Shown piece after piece: positions 16,403-25,077 of a stretch of 46,138 nt of DNA. The notes under the pieces are model-generated. The model was not told the DNA's origin, made no database searches, and saw only the letters and a list, made by a program, of their open reading frames with translations. This DNA is from an uncultured Alphaproteobacteria bacterium (lineage in GTDB: Bacteria > Pseudomonadota > Alphaproteobacteria > CADEGL01). Where the stretch lies: assembly GCA_902826885.1 (NCBI GenBank), contig CADEGL010000017.1, positions 1-46,138 on the forward strand. The letters run 5' to 3'. Made by a program: the position numbers and the translations under genes. Each line of letters begins with the position of its first letter. The stretch's first letter is position 1.

Positions 16403-17533
16403 TCAGTCCACCCGGTATTTCGCGATCGCCGCCTCGTCGAGAGTGACGCCGAGGCCGGGGCCCTGCGGCACGGCCACGCGGCCGTCCGAGCCGATAGGCA
16501 GCTTCTCGTGCGTCATCTCCCAGCGCAACGGCGAGTCCGCGATCGAGTATTCGAGCCACTCTTCGGTCCAGTGCTGGGAGAGGAAGGCCAGATTGGTGGC
16601 CAGCAGCACGTTCGACTTATAGCCGTGGGGGATGATGCGCCGGTTCATGGCCTTGGCGATCGCGGCCACGCGGCGAAACTCGGTGAGGCCGCCCACATAG
16701 GTCGGATCGGGCTGGAGAATCTCCACGCTGCCTCGCTCGGCCATATCCTTGAACTCGAAGCGGGTGGTGAGGCCCATGTCGCCGCCCGTGACCGGAATGC
16801 CGCGGCCCGACAGCCGCGCATAGCCCTCCAGGTCATCCATCGGCAGCGGCGCTTCGAGCCATTCGAGGCCGATGTCCTGGAACAAGCCCCAATGGGGTTC
16901 GACTTCGTCGGCCGATTTCCATACGCCATAGGCGTCCAGCATGATGGTGATATCGCGTCCGACATGGTCGCGCGCCGTGCGGCAAATCATCTCCACGAGC
17001 TTGCGGTCGTGGCGCCAGGCCGCGTCGGAGCACAGCTTGATGGCCTTGGTATTGTGCTTGAGGCCAGCGTCGACGGCGCGCTTCACCGATTCGGCGGTCG
17101 AGCCGATGCGAACCAAGGTGGTGTAAGCGCGCACGCGGTCGCGCTGTGGTGTGCCTAGGATGGCGGCAGTGGATTTGCCCATCGCCTTGCCGCGCAGATC
17201 CCACAAGGCGATGTCGATCCCGGAGAGCGCATGGATAAGAATGCCGCGTCTTCCGTTGTGAAGCGTCTTCTCATAGACGCGGTCCCACAGCGCTTCGATG
17301 TCGCCCAACGGGTCCTGGCCCTCGAACAGCGTGAAGAGCGGTGGCCAGGTGAGGGAAGGCCGCGCATGGATGAGGGCCTTCATCACCTCCGGCGAACTGT
17401 CGATCTCCGCGATGCCTTCCAACCCCGAATCGGTCTTAACGCGCAAGAAGCAGCCCACATAGGCGCCGTCATAGGTCTCGAACGAGGGCCTGGGCGCGCG
17501 CAGGTCGATGACGTCGATGCCGGTGATCTTCAT
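16403..17533 (-). CDS. Enolase-superfamily (mandelate racemase/muconate lactonizing-type) enzyme
   Basis: This 376-residue protein has the capping domain (1-125) and TIM barrel of the mandelate racemase group. Putative magnesium ligands are Asp200 (IMLDAYG), Glu227 (EWLEAPL) and Asp252 (VTGGDMG). The general-base dyad is Asp276 (LQPDPTYVGG) and His303 (IIPHGYKS). The second-strand KxK motif is AIKLCSD, so the second lysine is Cys168: a His-only base, more typical of acid-sugar dehydratases than of two-base racemases. It is leftward and divergent from the racemase-like gene at 17619 across 85 bases. The substrate is unknown. Confidence 0.86.
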   Translation of the reverse strand: MKITGIDVIDLRAPRPSFETYDGAYVGCFLRVKTDSGLEGIAEIDSSPEVMKALIHARPSLTWPPLFTLFEGQDPLGDIEALWDRVYEKTLHNGRRGILIHALSGIDIALWDLRGKAMGKSTAAILGTPQRDRVRAYTTLVRIGSTAESVKRAVDAGLKHNTKAIKLCSDAAWRHDRKLVEMICRTARDHVGRDITIMLDAYGVWKSADEVEPHWGLFQDIGLEWLEAPLPMDDLEGYARLSGRGIPVTGGDMGLTTRFEFKDMAERGSVEILQPDPTYVGGLTEFRRVAAIAKAMNRRIIPHGYKSNVLLATNLAFLSQHWTEEWLEYSIADSPLRWEMTHEKLPIGSDGRVAVPQGPGLGVTLDEAAIAKYRVD

Positions 17534-17618
17534 GCCGTTCTCCCCTGATGCGCGATCATCGCCGCTTTGCGTCGGTCGCGTAAATAAGGAAGGATCGTGC
17601 GGCTAACAGGGGGGGCGC

Positions 17619-18338
17619 ATGGCAAAGCTCGGGTTCATCTATCCCATCGGCGGCGGCGAGTACGAGTACTATCAGTTCGCCGAATCGCTCGGTTACCGGG
17701 TGAAGCCCTATCTGGTCTTTGCCTGGCATGCGGGCGGGGATGAGAACCACGATCCCGACGCATTGAAGGAAACCGGCGCGGTCGACCGCCTGGCGGTTTC
17801 CGCGCGCGGCTTGGTGCCGCTCGATCCCGACGTCGTCTTGTGGGCCTGCACCAGCGGCAGCTTCATCGCGGGACGCGCCTGGGCCGAGGCGCAGGTGAAA
17901 GGCGTGGGTGCGGTCACCGGCAAGCCGACGAGCAGCACCTCGATCGCCTTCGTGAACGCCACGCGCCACCTGGGCGCGAAGCGCGTGGCCGTGCTGGCTT
18001 CCTATCCCGAGCGCACATCCAAGGCCTTCGGTTCGTTCCTGCAGGAACACGGCGTCGGCGTCTCGCATCTGCAATGGATGGATGCGCCGGGCGGACGCGA
18101 CGCCTATCTGATGCCGCTGGAACGCTTCATGAAGGCCGCGCGCGAGGCCGATGGGCCGGATGTGGACGCGTTTCTGGTGCCGGACACGGCTATCGCAGGC
18201 TTCCCTTTGATCGGTCCGTTGGAGCGCGAACTGGGCAAGCCGGTGTTGACCGCCAACCAGGTGACGATCTGGGAGGCGCTGCGCTTGGCCGGCTGGCGCG
18301 AGAAGGTCGCGGGCTATGGAAAGCTGCTGGCGGCCTAG
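17619..18338 (+). CDS. Maleate isomerase / Asp-Glu racemase-like protein
   Basis: This 239-residue protein has the AMDase/maleate isomerase fold. The first active-site cysteine is present (LWACTSGSF, Cys77); the second conserved position, near VPDTAIAGFPLI (about 187-198), has no Cys, so a two-cysteine mechanism is unlikely. GKPTSSTSIAFVNA and GAKRVAVLASYPER are family marks. Members isomerise maleate, decarboxylate arylmalonates, or occur in ectoine utilisation (EutA). It overlaps the convergent deacetylase gene: the palindrome CTAG at 18335-18338 supplies both stop codons. It is distantly related to the triplet at 42.9-45.1 kb. Confidence 0.8.
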   Translation: MAKLGFIYPIGGGEYEYYQFAESLGYRVKPYLVFAWHAGGDENHDPDALKETGAVDRLAVSARGLVPLDPDVVLWACTSGSFIAGRAWAEAQVKGVGAVTGKPTSSTSIAFVNATRHLGAKRVAVLASYPERTSKAFGSFLQEHGVGVSHLQWMDAPGGRDAYLMPLERFMKAAREADGPDVDAFLVPDTAIAGFPLIGPLERELGKPVLTANQVTIWEALRLAGWREKVAGYGKLLAA

Positions 18339-19141
18339 AGACGCGGGCGCAGCGCGTCGGCGATCTCGTCGCAGCGCGCGAACCACAGATTCGGGTGCTT
18401 GCGGATATAGGCGATCAGCCGCTCCAGCATCTTCATGCGCGAAGGGCGGCCGATGATCTGCGGGTGCATGACCAGCATGAACATGCGGTCTTCGGCATAG
18501 AGTCCGTCGAACTCCGCCTTCCACACGCCCAGCACGGCGTCCGGCGTTTGCACGACGCGGCCGAAATGATGGGCGCTGAACAGGAAGTAGGGCGCGTCGT
18601 CCAGCGACCAGGCATAGGGCAGCTCGACCAGCTTGGTCTTCTTGCCGTCTCTCTCGTGGAGATAGGGCGAGTCGTCGTCGAAGAAATTCGAGGAATAGCC
18701 AAAGCCGTATTCGTGGATCAGGCCCATGGTGGCCAGGCCGAACTCGCCGTGGGGCGAGCGGTAGCCGGCCGGCGCCTTGCCCGACGCCTTCTTGATGGCG
18801 GCGATGCCCTTCTCCATCTCCTCGCGCTCCTCGGCTTCGCTCAGCTTTGGGAGCCAGGGATGGGTATGGCTGTGATGCGCCAGTTCGTGGCCGCGCTTCA
18901 GCATCTCCTCGATCACGGCGGGATGAGCCTCGATGACCGCACCCGGCGTGAAGAAGGTGGCCTTGATGCCCTCGCGGTCCAACAGGTCGAGGATGCGGCC
19001 CATCGCCACCTTGGGGCCGTACCGCCCTTGGGACATGGTGATGGGCATCTCGGCGCGCTCGGGCTTGCCTCCGGTCCACATCGTCTCGGCGTCGAGATCG
19101 AAGGTGATGGCGACTGGGAAGCCCTGGGACGCGATGGGCAC
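18335..19141 (-). CDS. Cytosolic NodB-family (polysaccharide deacetylase-type) hydrolase
   Basis: This 268-residue protein starts at GTG 19141, five bases after the stop of the flavoprotein upstream; the longer open frame overlaps that gene and is not credible. NodB motifs are all present: ITFDLDAE (Asp15, Asp17), HHSHTH (His90 and His94 as metal ligands) and YRSPHGEFG (Arg128). It has no signal peptide, so it probably hydrolyses a soluble amide rather than cell-wall glycan, like PuuE allantoinase and related cytosolic members (inference). Co-transcription with two dimethylglycine-dehydrogenase-like enzymes suggests it releases an N-methylated amino acid from an amide precursor. Confidence 0.83.
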   Translation of the reverse strand: MPIASQGFPVAITFDLDAETMWTGGKPERAEMPITMSQGRYGPKVAMGRILDLLDREGIKATFFTPGAVIEAHPAVIEEMLKRGHELAHHSHTHPWLPKLSEAEEREEMEKGIAAIKKASGKAPAGYRSPHGEFGLATMGLIHEYGFGYSSNFFDDDSPYLHERDGKKTKLVELPYAWSLDDAPYFLFSAHHFGRVVQTPDAVLGVWKAEFDGLYAEDRMFMLVMHPQIIGRPSRMKMLERLIAYIRKHPNLWFARCDEIADALRPRL

Positions 19142-19146
19142 GGTTG

Positions 19147-21534
19147 CTAGCCCGCGACGGCGGGGGTCGCGACCACGGTGGCCGGTTGACGCTCGCCCAA
19201 CAGCTCGACGGTCAGCTTGGTGCCTGGCGCGGATTTGGCGCGTTCGACGAAGGCTAGGGCCAGCCGCGCGCCCGCGCGATGGCCGTAGGAGCCGGAGCTC
19301 GTGATGCCCACGCGCGTGCCGCCGTCCCAAACTGGCTCGCTGCCGCAGGGATCGGCGTCGGCGACGGGGCCTTTCTCATCCAGCTTCAGCGTGACCAGCA
19401 CGCTGCCAGGCTGCGCGATCTTCGCCTTGCTGCCGACGAAGTCGCCCTTGTCGGCTTTCACGTGGCGTTCGAAGCCGATGGCGGCCGGTGCGGTGGCCGC
19501 GCCGTAATCGATGCCCCAGCGCGGCACGCCGGTCTCGATGCGCATCGATTCATGCGCACGCATGCCGAAATCGATAAGGCCGTGCATCTCGCCCGCCGTG
19601 CGGACGGCGTCATAGATCGAGCGCAGATAAGGCGCCGCGCCATGCAGCTCCCAGCCGGGCAGGCCGAGCCCGCAGAGCGACAAGATGCGCGCGGGCACGA
19701 TGCCGGCTGTCACCTCGCGTGTGCGGAAGCGCGGCAGCTTCTCGTCCGACAAATCCTCCTTCAGCGCCGCGGCCAGAATCTCGCGCGCCTTGGGACCCGC
19801 GACCAGCAGGGCGCCCCAGGCTTCGGTCAGATTGTCGACCGCGACGTCGGCAGGCGCGCCGCGCGTCAGGATGTCGAGGATCTGCTGCTCGGCCAGCGAC
19901 GATCCGGTCAGATAGAAGCTGTCGCGCCCCGTGTGGGTAATCGAGGCGAAGGCAGCCAGCTTGCCCTTGGGCGAGAGGAGAGGGGACGCCGCGATGGCGC
20001 CATCCTTCGGCAGATGGTTGGCCGACAGGCGGTCCAGCCACTTCGCGGCACTCGCGCCCGAGACCTCGAACTTGCTGAGGCTCGAAAGGTCGATGACGCC
20101 CGCCTTCTCCGCAACGGCCTTCACCTCGGTGGCCACCGTCGCGAACCACTCGGCGCGGCGGAAGGTCGGCTTCTCCTTCGAGGGCCCGCCCTTCTTCGCG
20201 AACCAGTTGGGCACTTCCCAGCCGTTGCGCACGCCAAACACCGCGCCCGCGTCCGTCATGCGGTCATGCAGGGGGCTGATGCGGGCATTGCGCGCGCCGT
20301 GCGGCTCTTCCTGCGGATAGACGACGCTGAACTCGTGCACATAGGCGCCGCGCGTGGCGTCCATGGTGTAGCCGCCAGTCGCGTAGTCGCCGAAGCGGCG
20401 CACGTCGAACGCACTCAGGTCGATGGCGGGTTCACCTTCGATGATCCATTCGGCCAAATGGTTGCCTAGGCCGCCCGCCAGGCCGAAGCCCGCGAAATAG
20501 CCGCCGTTCATGAAATAGTTGGGAACGCCGGGCACCGGGCCGATCAGCGGGTTGGCGTCCGGCGTGCGCATCAGGGGGCCGTTGATGACGCGCTTCACGC
20601 CCAGCTCGCCCAGGATCGGGACGCGCTCCAACCCTTTCTCGAAGGCGTGGCTGACGCGTTCGAGATCGGGCACCAGCAGCTCCTGTTCGAAGCCGGCCGG
20701 CGTCTCGTCAGCGGCCCAGAACACGGGCTCCTTGTCGAACAGGCCGAGCAGAAGGCTCTCGCGTTCCTGGCGCAGATAAAGGGGCGCGGTGATATCGCGC
20801 AGGATCGGCAGCTCGTGGCCGATATCCTTGATGCCGGGCACGGGCTCGGTCACCAGATACTGGCGCTCCATCGGCACCATGGGAGGGCGGTAGCCGACCA
20901 TGGCCGCGACCTCGCGGCCCCACAGGCCGGCCGAGTTCACGACGATCTCGCAGGTGATGTCGCCCTTGTCGGTCTGGACGCGCCAATTGCCGTTCTCGCG
21001 CGTCATGCCGGTCACGCGCGTGTGGCGATAGACCTCGGCGCCGTTCGCACGCGCCTGGCGCGCCAGGGCGTTGGTGATGCTGGACGGGTCGATGTAGCCG
21101 TCATCGGGCGTATAGGCGACGGCCAAGACGCCCTTGGTCTCGATATAGGGGAACAGCCGCTTGGCTTCCGCCGGGCCGACCAGCTCGATCGGCATGCCGA
21201 GATAGTGCGAGCGCGAGATGGCGCGCTTGTGCTCCTCGATATGGTCCTGGTTGATGGCCAGGCGGATGCCGCCGCATTTGTGGAAGCCGACCTCTTCGCC
21301 GGTCTCCTTGGCGAATTCGTTGTAGAAGTTCGTCGATTCGAGGAAGACGCGGCAGGTTGTGTAGCCGGTCGTGTAGTGCGGCGTGTTGCCCGCCGCGTGC
21401 CAGGTCGAGCCGACGGTCAGCTCGCCTTTCTCGACGAGCACGACGTCGCGCCAGCCGCGTTTCGTCAGATGATAGAGAAGCGAGCAGCCGACAATGCCGC
21501 CGCCGATGACGACCACGCGGGCATGGGATTTCAT
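19147..21534 (-). CDS. Dimethylglycine/sarcosine dehydrogenase-like flavoprotein, copy 1
   Basis: This 795-residue enzyme has a DAO-type FAD domain (VVVIGGGIVGCS, residues 7-18, to about 365), a FAO_M linker, and GcvT plus GcvT C-terminal folate domains (about 430-790). VGSTWHAAGN places His46 at the site that carries covalent FAD in dimethylglycine and sarcosine dehydrogenases. By family it oxidatively demethylates a secondary or tertiary N-methyl amino acid and hands the one-carbon unit to tetrahydrofolate. It is second in a leftward operon, 48 bases after copy 2. The exact substrate is not determined by sequence. Confidence 0.88.
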   Translation of the reverse strand: MKSHARVVVIGGGIVGCSLLYHLTKRGWRDVVLVEKGELTVGSTWHAAGNTPHYTTGYTTCRVFLESTNFYNEFAKETGEEVGFHKCGGIRLAINQDHIEEHKRAISRSHYLGMPIELVGPAEAKRLFPYIETKGVLAVAYTPDDGYIDPSSITNALARQARANGAEVYRHTRVTGMTRENGNWRVQTDKGDITCEIVVNSAGLWGREVAAMVGYRPPMVPMERQYLVTEPVPGIKDIGHELPILRDITAPLYLRQERESLLLGLFDKEPVFWAADETPAGFEQELLVPDLERVSHAFEKGLERVPILGELGVKRVINGPLMRTPDANPLIGPVPGVPNYFMNGGYFAGFGLAGGLGNHLAEWIIEGEPAIDLSAFDVRRFGDYATGGYTMDATRGAYVHEFSVVYPQEEPHGARNARISPLHDRMTDAGAVFGVRNGWEVPNWFAKKGGPSKEKPTFRRAEWFATVATEVKAVAEKAGVIDLSSLSKFEVSGASAAKWLDRLSANHLPKDGAIAASPLLSPKGKLAAFASITHTGRDSFYLTGSSLAEQQILDILTRGAPADVAVDNLTEAWGALLVAGPKAREILAAALKEDLSDEKLPRFRTREVTAGIVPARILSLCGLGLPGWELHGAAPYLRSIYDAVRTAGEMHGLIDFGMRAHESMRIETGVPRWGIDYGAATAPAAIGFERHVKADKGDFVGSKAKIAQPGSVLVTLKLDEKGPVADADPCGSEPVWDGGTRVGITSSGSYGHRAGARLALAFVERAKSAPGTKLTVELLGERQPATVVATPAVAG

Positions 21535-21582
21535 GGCTAAATGTCCGGACGGTTTCGAAACGGACGCCGAGTGTGGAGGAAG

Positions 21583-23958
21583 CTAGACGGCGCGGTCAAC
21601 GACCGTGGCCGGATAGCGCTCACCGAAGATCTCCACCTCGAACGTGCTTCCCGCCTTGGCTGCCGGACCATCGACGCGCGCCAGCACCAGGCACGTACCA
21701 TCCGCCTGGGCGTAGGCGCCGGAGGTGACGAAGCCCGCGTCCTTGCCGTCCTTCACCACGATCTCGCCGCCCCAGGGGTTGGTGCCCGAGCCGGTGATGG
21801 AAAGAAGCGTCATATGACGCCCCTTGCCGTTGGCGCGCGACGCCATGGCGTCCTGGCCGACGAAGCCTTTCTTCGCCTTGTCGACCAAGTGGGCGATGCC
21901 CGCTTCGTCGATGCCGCTATCGTGGGCCATGTCGGCGCCCCAGCGCGGCAGGCCGGCCTCGACGCGCAGCGTCTCGTAGGCGCGCATGCCGATGTCGGTC
22001 AGGCCGTGCGCCGTGCCCGCCTCCACGATGCGCTGATAGACGCCCAGCGCGTTCTCCAGATAGACGTGCACTTCCCAAGCCGGCTTCGTGATGCCGTCCA
22101 CGCGAAGAACACGCACGGTCGCCATGCCGATATTCGGCTTGCGGAACTCGCCCACTTTCACGTCGTCCAGCTTCTGGCCGGTGGCCGCTTCCAGGATGCG
22201 GGTCGATTCGGGGCCCGCGATCACGAAGGCACCGCGCGCGGCAGTCACGTTCTGCACGGTTACGCCCGCGGCCGGAACATGCTTCAAGAGCCAATCCTGG
22301 TCGCGCTGTTCGCTTTCCGACCAGCCGGTGACGATGTAGCGCTCCGGCGTGATGCGCGACACGGACATGAACGCCGCAACGCCGCCCTTGGGCGTCAGCA
22401 TCGGCGCGTTGACCGCCTCGCCGTCCTTGGCGGGCAGGCGGCCGGCGGAGAGATGCTCCAGATAATCCTTCGCACCCGCGCCCGTGACCTCGAACACGGC
22501 CATAGCGCTCATGTCGATGATGCCGGCCTTCTCGCGCGTGGTTTTGATCTCCGCCGCGACGTGCGGGAACCAATTGGTACGGCCGTAGCTCAGGATATCC
22601 TTGCCCTCGACGCCTTTGGGCGCGAACCAGTTGGGCACTTCCCAGCCGTTGCGCACACCGTAGACGGCGCCTTTATCCTTCAGCCGGTCATACAGCGGGC
22701 TGGTGCGCGCCATGCGGCCGCGGCTGGTTTCGCCGTGTGGATAATAGACGGGCGAAGAATAGGCGTGGCCCGCGTTCAAGCGGTCGATGACGTAGGGCTT
22801 GGTGGCATAGGTGCCGAAGCGGCGCACGTCGACCGGCGACAGGTCGATCGATGGCTCGCCGTTGATGATCCACTCGGCGACGTATTTCGACGTGCCTGCT
22901 TGCAGGAACGCGCCGGGCAGGCCGCAGAACACGAAATAGCCCTTCAAGCCGTGCGCGGGGCCGACGAGGGCGCGTAGGTCGGGCGTGCGGCCCGTGGGGC
23001 CGTTCACCACCGTCTTCACGCCGAGCTTCTTCAAGAGGGGGATCATCTCCGCCGTCTCTTCCAGATACTCGGCCGAGCGTTCCAGGTCGGGCTCGAACAA
23101 TTCCTGGCCGAATTCCTTCGGAATGCCCTGCGGCCAAGGGAACACGGGATGCTTCTCATAGCAGGCGACCAAGAAGCCCTTGCGTTCCTGACGCGCGTAC
23201 ATCGGCACGTTCAGGTCGCGCAGGACCGGCAGCTCCGCGGAGAGACCTTCCAGTTCGACGGCCTGCTCGGTGACCAGATAGGCGTGCTCCATGGCCGTGA
23301 CGGGCAGGTAGTAACCCAGCATGGCGGAGATTTCGGCGCCCCAGAAACCGGTGCAGTTGACGATGGTCTCGCAGGTGATCTCGCCCTTGTCCGTGGTGAT
23401 GCGCCACTCGTCCTTGCCGGAGCGCGCGATCGACAGCACCCGCGTGTGGCGATTGACCTCGGCGCCCAGATTGCGCGCGGCCTTGGCGAAGGCGTTGGTC
23501 GTCATGGTCGGATCGGTATAGCCGTCGTGGAACACATGCAGCGCGCCCACGGTCTGGCGCAGCTCCAAGAGCGGCCACATCGACTTCACCTGCTGGGGGC
23601 CAATCAGATCGGCCTCGATGCCGATCGTGCGTGCGCCCGCCAGGAAGCGTTTGTATTCGTCCAGCTCGTCCTTGGAACGCGCCAGGCGGATGCTGCCGCA
23701 AGCATGGACGCCGGTCGGCGAATCCGCTTCCACGCCGACATTCTGATACATCTCAAAGCTTTCGCGGTGCAGGCGCGAGAAGAACGCGCTTTCCGAGAAA
23801 AAGGGGACCATGCCCGCCGCGTGCCACGTCGAACCCGCAGTCAGCTCGCCTTTTTCGATCAGCACGACATCCGTGCAGCCCTGCTTGGCCAACTGATACA
23901 GCGTGCTGCAGCCGATGATGCCGCCGCCGATGACGACGACGCGGGCATGACTTTTCAT
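21583..23958 (-). CDS. Dimethylglycine/sarcosine dehydrogenase-like flavoprotein, copy 2
   Basis: This paralogue of 791 residues has ATG 23958 preferred over an upstream TTG because GGGGGA lies at good spacing and the N-terminus MKSHARVVVIGGG then matches copy 1. AGSTWHAAGM (His46) is the covalent-FAD site; FAO_M and GcvT domains follow at about 365-420 and 425-785. It heads the leftward operon copy 2, copy 1, deacetylase, and is divergent from an IclR regulator across a repeat-bearing AT-rich region. Differences around the flavin pocket (MVPFFSESAFF here, NTPHYTTGYTT in copy 1) suggest distinct substrates for the copies. Confidence 0.88.
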   Translation of the reverse strand: MKSHARVVVIGGGIIGCSTLYQLAKQGCTDVVLIEKGELTAGSTWHAAGMVPFFSESAFFSRLHRESFEMYQNVGVEADSPTGVHACGSIRLARSKDELDEYKRFLAGARTIGIEADLIGPQQVKSMWPLLELRQTVGALHVFHDGYTDPTMTTNAFAKAARNLGAEVNRHTRVLSIARSGKDEWRITTDKGEITCETIVNCTGFWGAEISAMLGYYLPVTAMEHAYLVTEQAVELEGLSAELPVLRDLNVPMYARQERKGFLVACYEKHPVFPWPQGIPKEFGQELFEPDLERSAEYLEETAEMIPLLKKLGVKTVVNGPTGRTPDLRALVGPAHGLKGYFVFCGLPGAFLQAGTSKYVAEWIINGEPSIDLSPVDVRRFGTYATKPYVIDRLNAGHAYSSPVYYPHGETSRGRMARTSPLYDRLKDKGAVYGVRNGWEVPNWFAPKGVEGKDILSYGRTNWFPHVAAEIKTTREKAGIIDMSAMAVFEVTGAGAKDYLEHLSAGRLPAKDGEAVNAPMLTPKGGVAAFMSVSRITPERYIVTGWSESEQRDQDWLLKHVPAAGVTVQNVTAARGAFVIAGPESTRILEAATGQKLDDVKVGEFRKPNIGMATVRVLRVDGITKPAWEVHVYLENALGVYQRIVEAGTAHGLTDIGMRAYETLRVEAGLPRWGADMAHDSGIDEAGIAHLVDKAKKGFVGQDAMASRANGKGRHMTLLSITGSGTNPWGGEIVVKDGKDAGFVTSGAYAQADGTCLVLARVDGPAAKAGSTFEVEIFGERYPATVVDRAV

Positions 23959-23980
23959 CGTGGGGTCCCCCAACTTGAAT

Positions 23981-24015
23981 AATTATATTGCAATTATTTG
24001 AATTATATTACAATT
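23981..24015. promoter_or_regulatory. 20-bp-period direct repeat, candidate IclR operator in a divergent promoter
   Basis: AATTATATTGCAATT (23981-23995) is repeated as AATTATATTACAATT (24001-24015), 14 of 15 bases identical with a 20-base period, about two helical turns. It sits in an unusually AT-rich 96-base gap between copy 2 of the flavoprotein (leftward, ATG 23958) and the IclR gene (rightward, ATG 24055). The position is ideal for coordinated autoregulation and operon control. The first copy contains the palindrome ATTGCAAT. Confidence 0.6.
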
Positions 24016-24054
24016 TTGCGGCGACACAAATCTTTGACGAGGGGATTTTTCCGA

Positions 24055-24948
24055 ATGGTCCAGAGCCGCGACGCCGCACCCGTCAAACCCGCCAAAAGCG
24101 ATGCCGCCGTGGCTCGCTCGGCGCGCGGTTTCAAAGGGGTGTTCGATCCCCATTTCGAAGGCCGCGCGATCGCCGAGAAAAGCGACCAGCGGCTTTTCAT
24201 CAACTCGGTCGAAAAGGCGCTGCGCGTGCTCTACGCCTTCGACGATTCGCGTAAGTCGCTCACCATCGCCAGCATCGCGGAGACGACCAAACTGGGGCGC
24301 AGCGGCGCACAGCGCTTCGTCTATACGCTGGAAAAACTGGGCTATCTGCGCAAGGACCCCGAGACGCGGCGTTACCGCCTGTCGCCGCGCGTGCTCGATT
24401 TCGCCGCCGCCTATATGCGCACGGACGAGCTGGCGCCGCTCCTGATCGAGCATTTCTCCGAACTGAACCACGCCTGCGGCGAATCCGTGACGCTGCACGA
24501 GCCGGATGGCACCGAGATCGTCATCGTCACGCGCTTGGCCAGCCGGCATATGTTCGGTGCGCATTTCTTCACGGGCATGCGCTCGCCCGCCTTCTGTGCC
24601 TCGGCCGGGCGCGCGGTCATGGCCTTCCTGCCCGCGGCACGGGCGATCGACATCATCGATCGATCCGAGCGTCCCGCCTTTACCAAGTACACGATCACCG
24701 ACAAGGACGCGATCTTGGCCGAACTGGCCAAGGTGCGGCGCGACGGCTACTGCATCGCGGAGCAGGAATCGGTGCTCGACACGATCTCGATCGGGGTACC
24801 CGTGTTCGACTACACGCGCCTGCCGGTGGCGGCGGTCAATATCTTCGTACCCCTCTCGCGCTGGCCCCGTTCGCGCATGGTGCGCGAGCTGGCGCCCGCC
24901 ATGATGCGTGCGGCCCGCGCCTTTTCGCGCAGTTTGGGCGCGCCATGA
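24055..24948 (+). CDS. IclR-family transcriptional regulator
   Basis: This 297-residue regulator has ATG 24055 chosen because GAGGGG lies at 24039-24044 and the family part begins well after it. After a basic, low-complexity N-terminus (1-45), a winged helix-turn-helix spans about 48-110 (IASIAETTKLGRSGAQRFVY), and an IclR effector domain follows (about 125-290; RLASRHMFGAHFFTGMRSPA, SAGRAVMAFLP, VLDTISIGVPVFD). It is divergent from the flavoprotein/deacetylase operon, which it probably controls, and it also lies just upstream of the enoyl-CoA hydratase genes. The effector is likely a pathway intermediate (inference). Confidence 0.88.
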   Translation: MVQSRDAAPVKPAKSDAAVARSARGFKGVFDPHFEGRAIAEKSDQRLFINSVEKALRVLYAFDDSRKSLTIASIAETTKLGRSGAQRFVYTLEKLGYLRKDPETRRYRLSPRVLDFAAAYMRTDELAPLLIEHFSELNHACGESVTLHEPDGTEIVIVTRLASRHMFGAHFFTGMRSPAFCASAGRAVMAFLPAARAIDIIDRSERPAFTKYTITDKDAILAELAKVRRDGYCIAEQESVLDTISIGVPVFDYTRLPVAAVNIFVPLSRWPRSRMVRELAPAMMRAARAFSRSLGAP

Positions 24949-25000
24949 CAGCGTAAGCATTGACGGACCGGCGGGCGGATGCTTCTCTCTCGCCATCGAA

Positions 25001-25034
25001 TTCCAATAGGCCGTATTGAAATCCGATAGACCGT
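25001..25034 (+). promoter_or_regulatory. Palindrome plus direct repeat upstream of enoyl-CoA hydratase 1
   Basis: TTCCAATA (25001-25008), spacer GGCCG, then TATTGAAA (25014-25021) is an inverted repeat with 7 of 8 positions matching. Overlapping it, TCCAATAGGCCGT (25002-25014) recurs as TCCGATAGACCGT (25022-25034), 11 of 13 identical, period 20. It lies 44 bases before ATG 25078, a fitting place for an operator. Confidence 0.45.
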
Positions 25035-25077
25035 CGGAGCCGAGCGGCCGACCGTAAATAGAGGGGAGAGTCCCGAG

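Noticed and set aside
16100..17158. 352-codon plus-strand frame covering the small orphan and the enolase-superfamily gene
   Set aside because: It runs antisense to a gene with clear catalytic residues and out of frame with the 77-residue protein.
18335..18338. Overlapping stops in CTAG as a possible recombination or regulatory site
   Set aside because: A shared palindromic stop of convergent genes is a simple outcome of tight packing and needs no further function.
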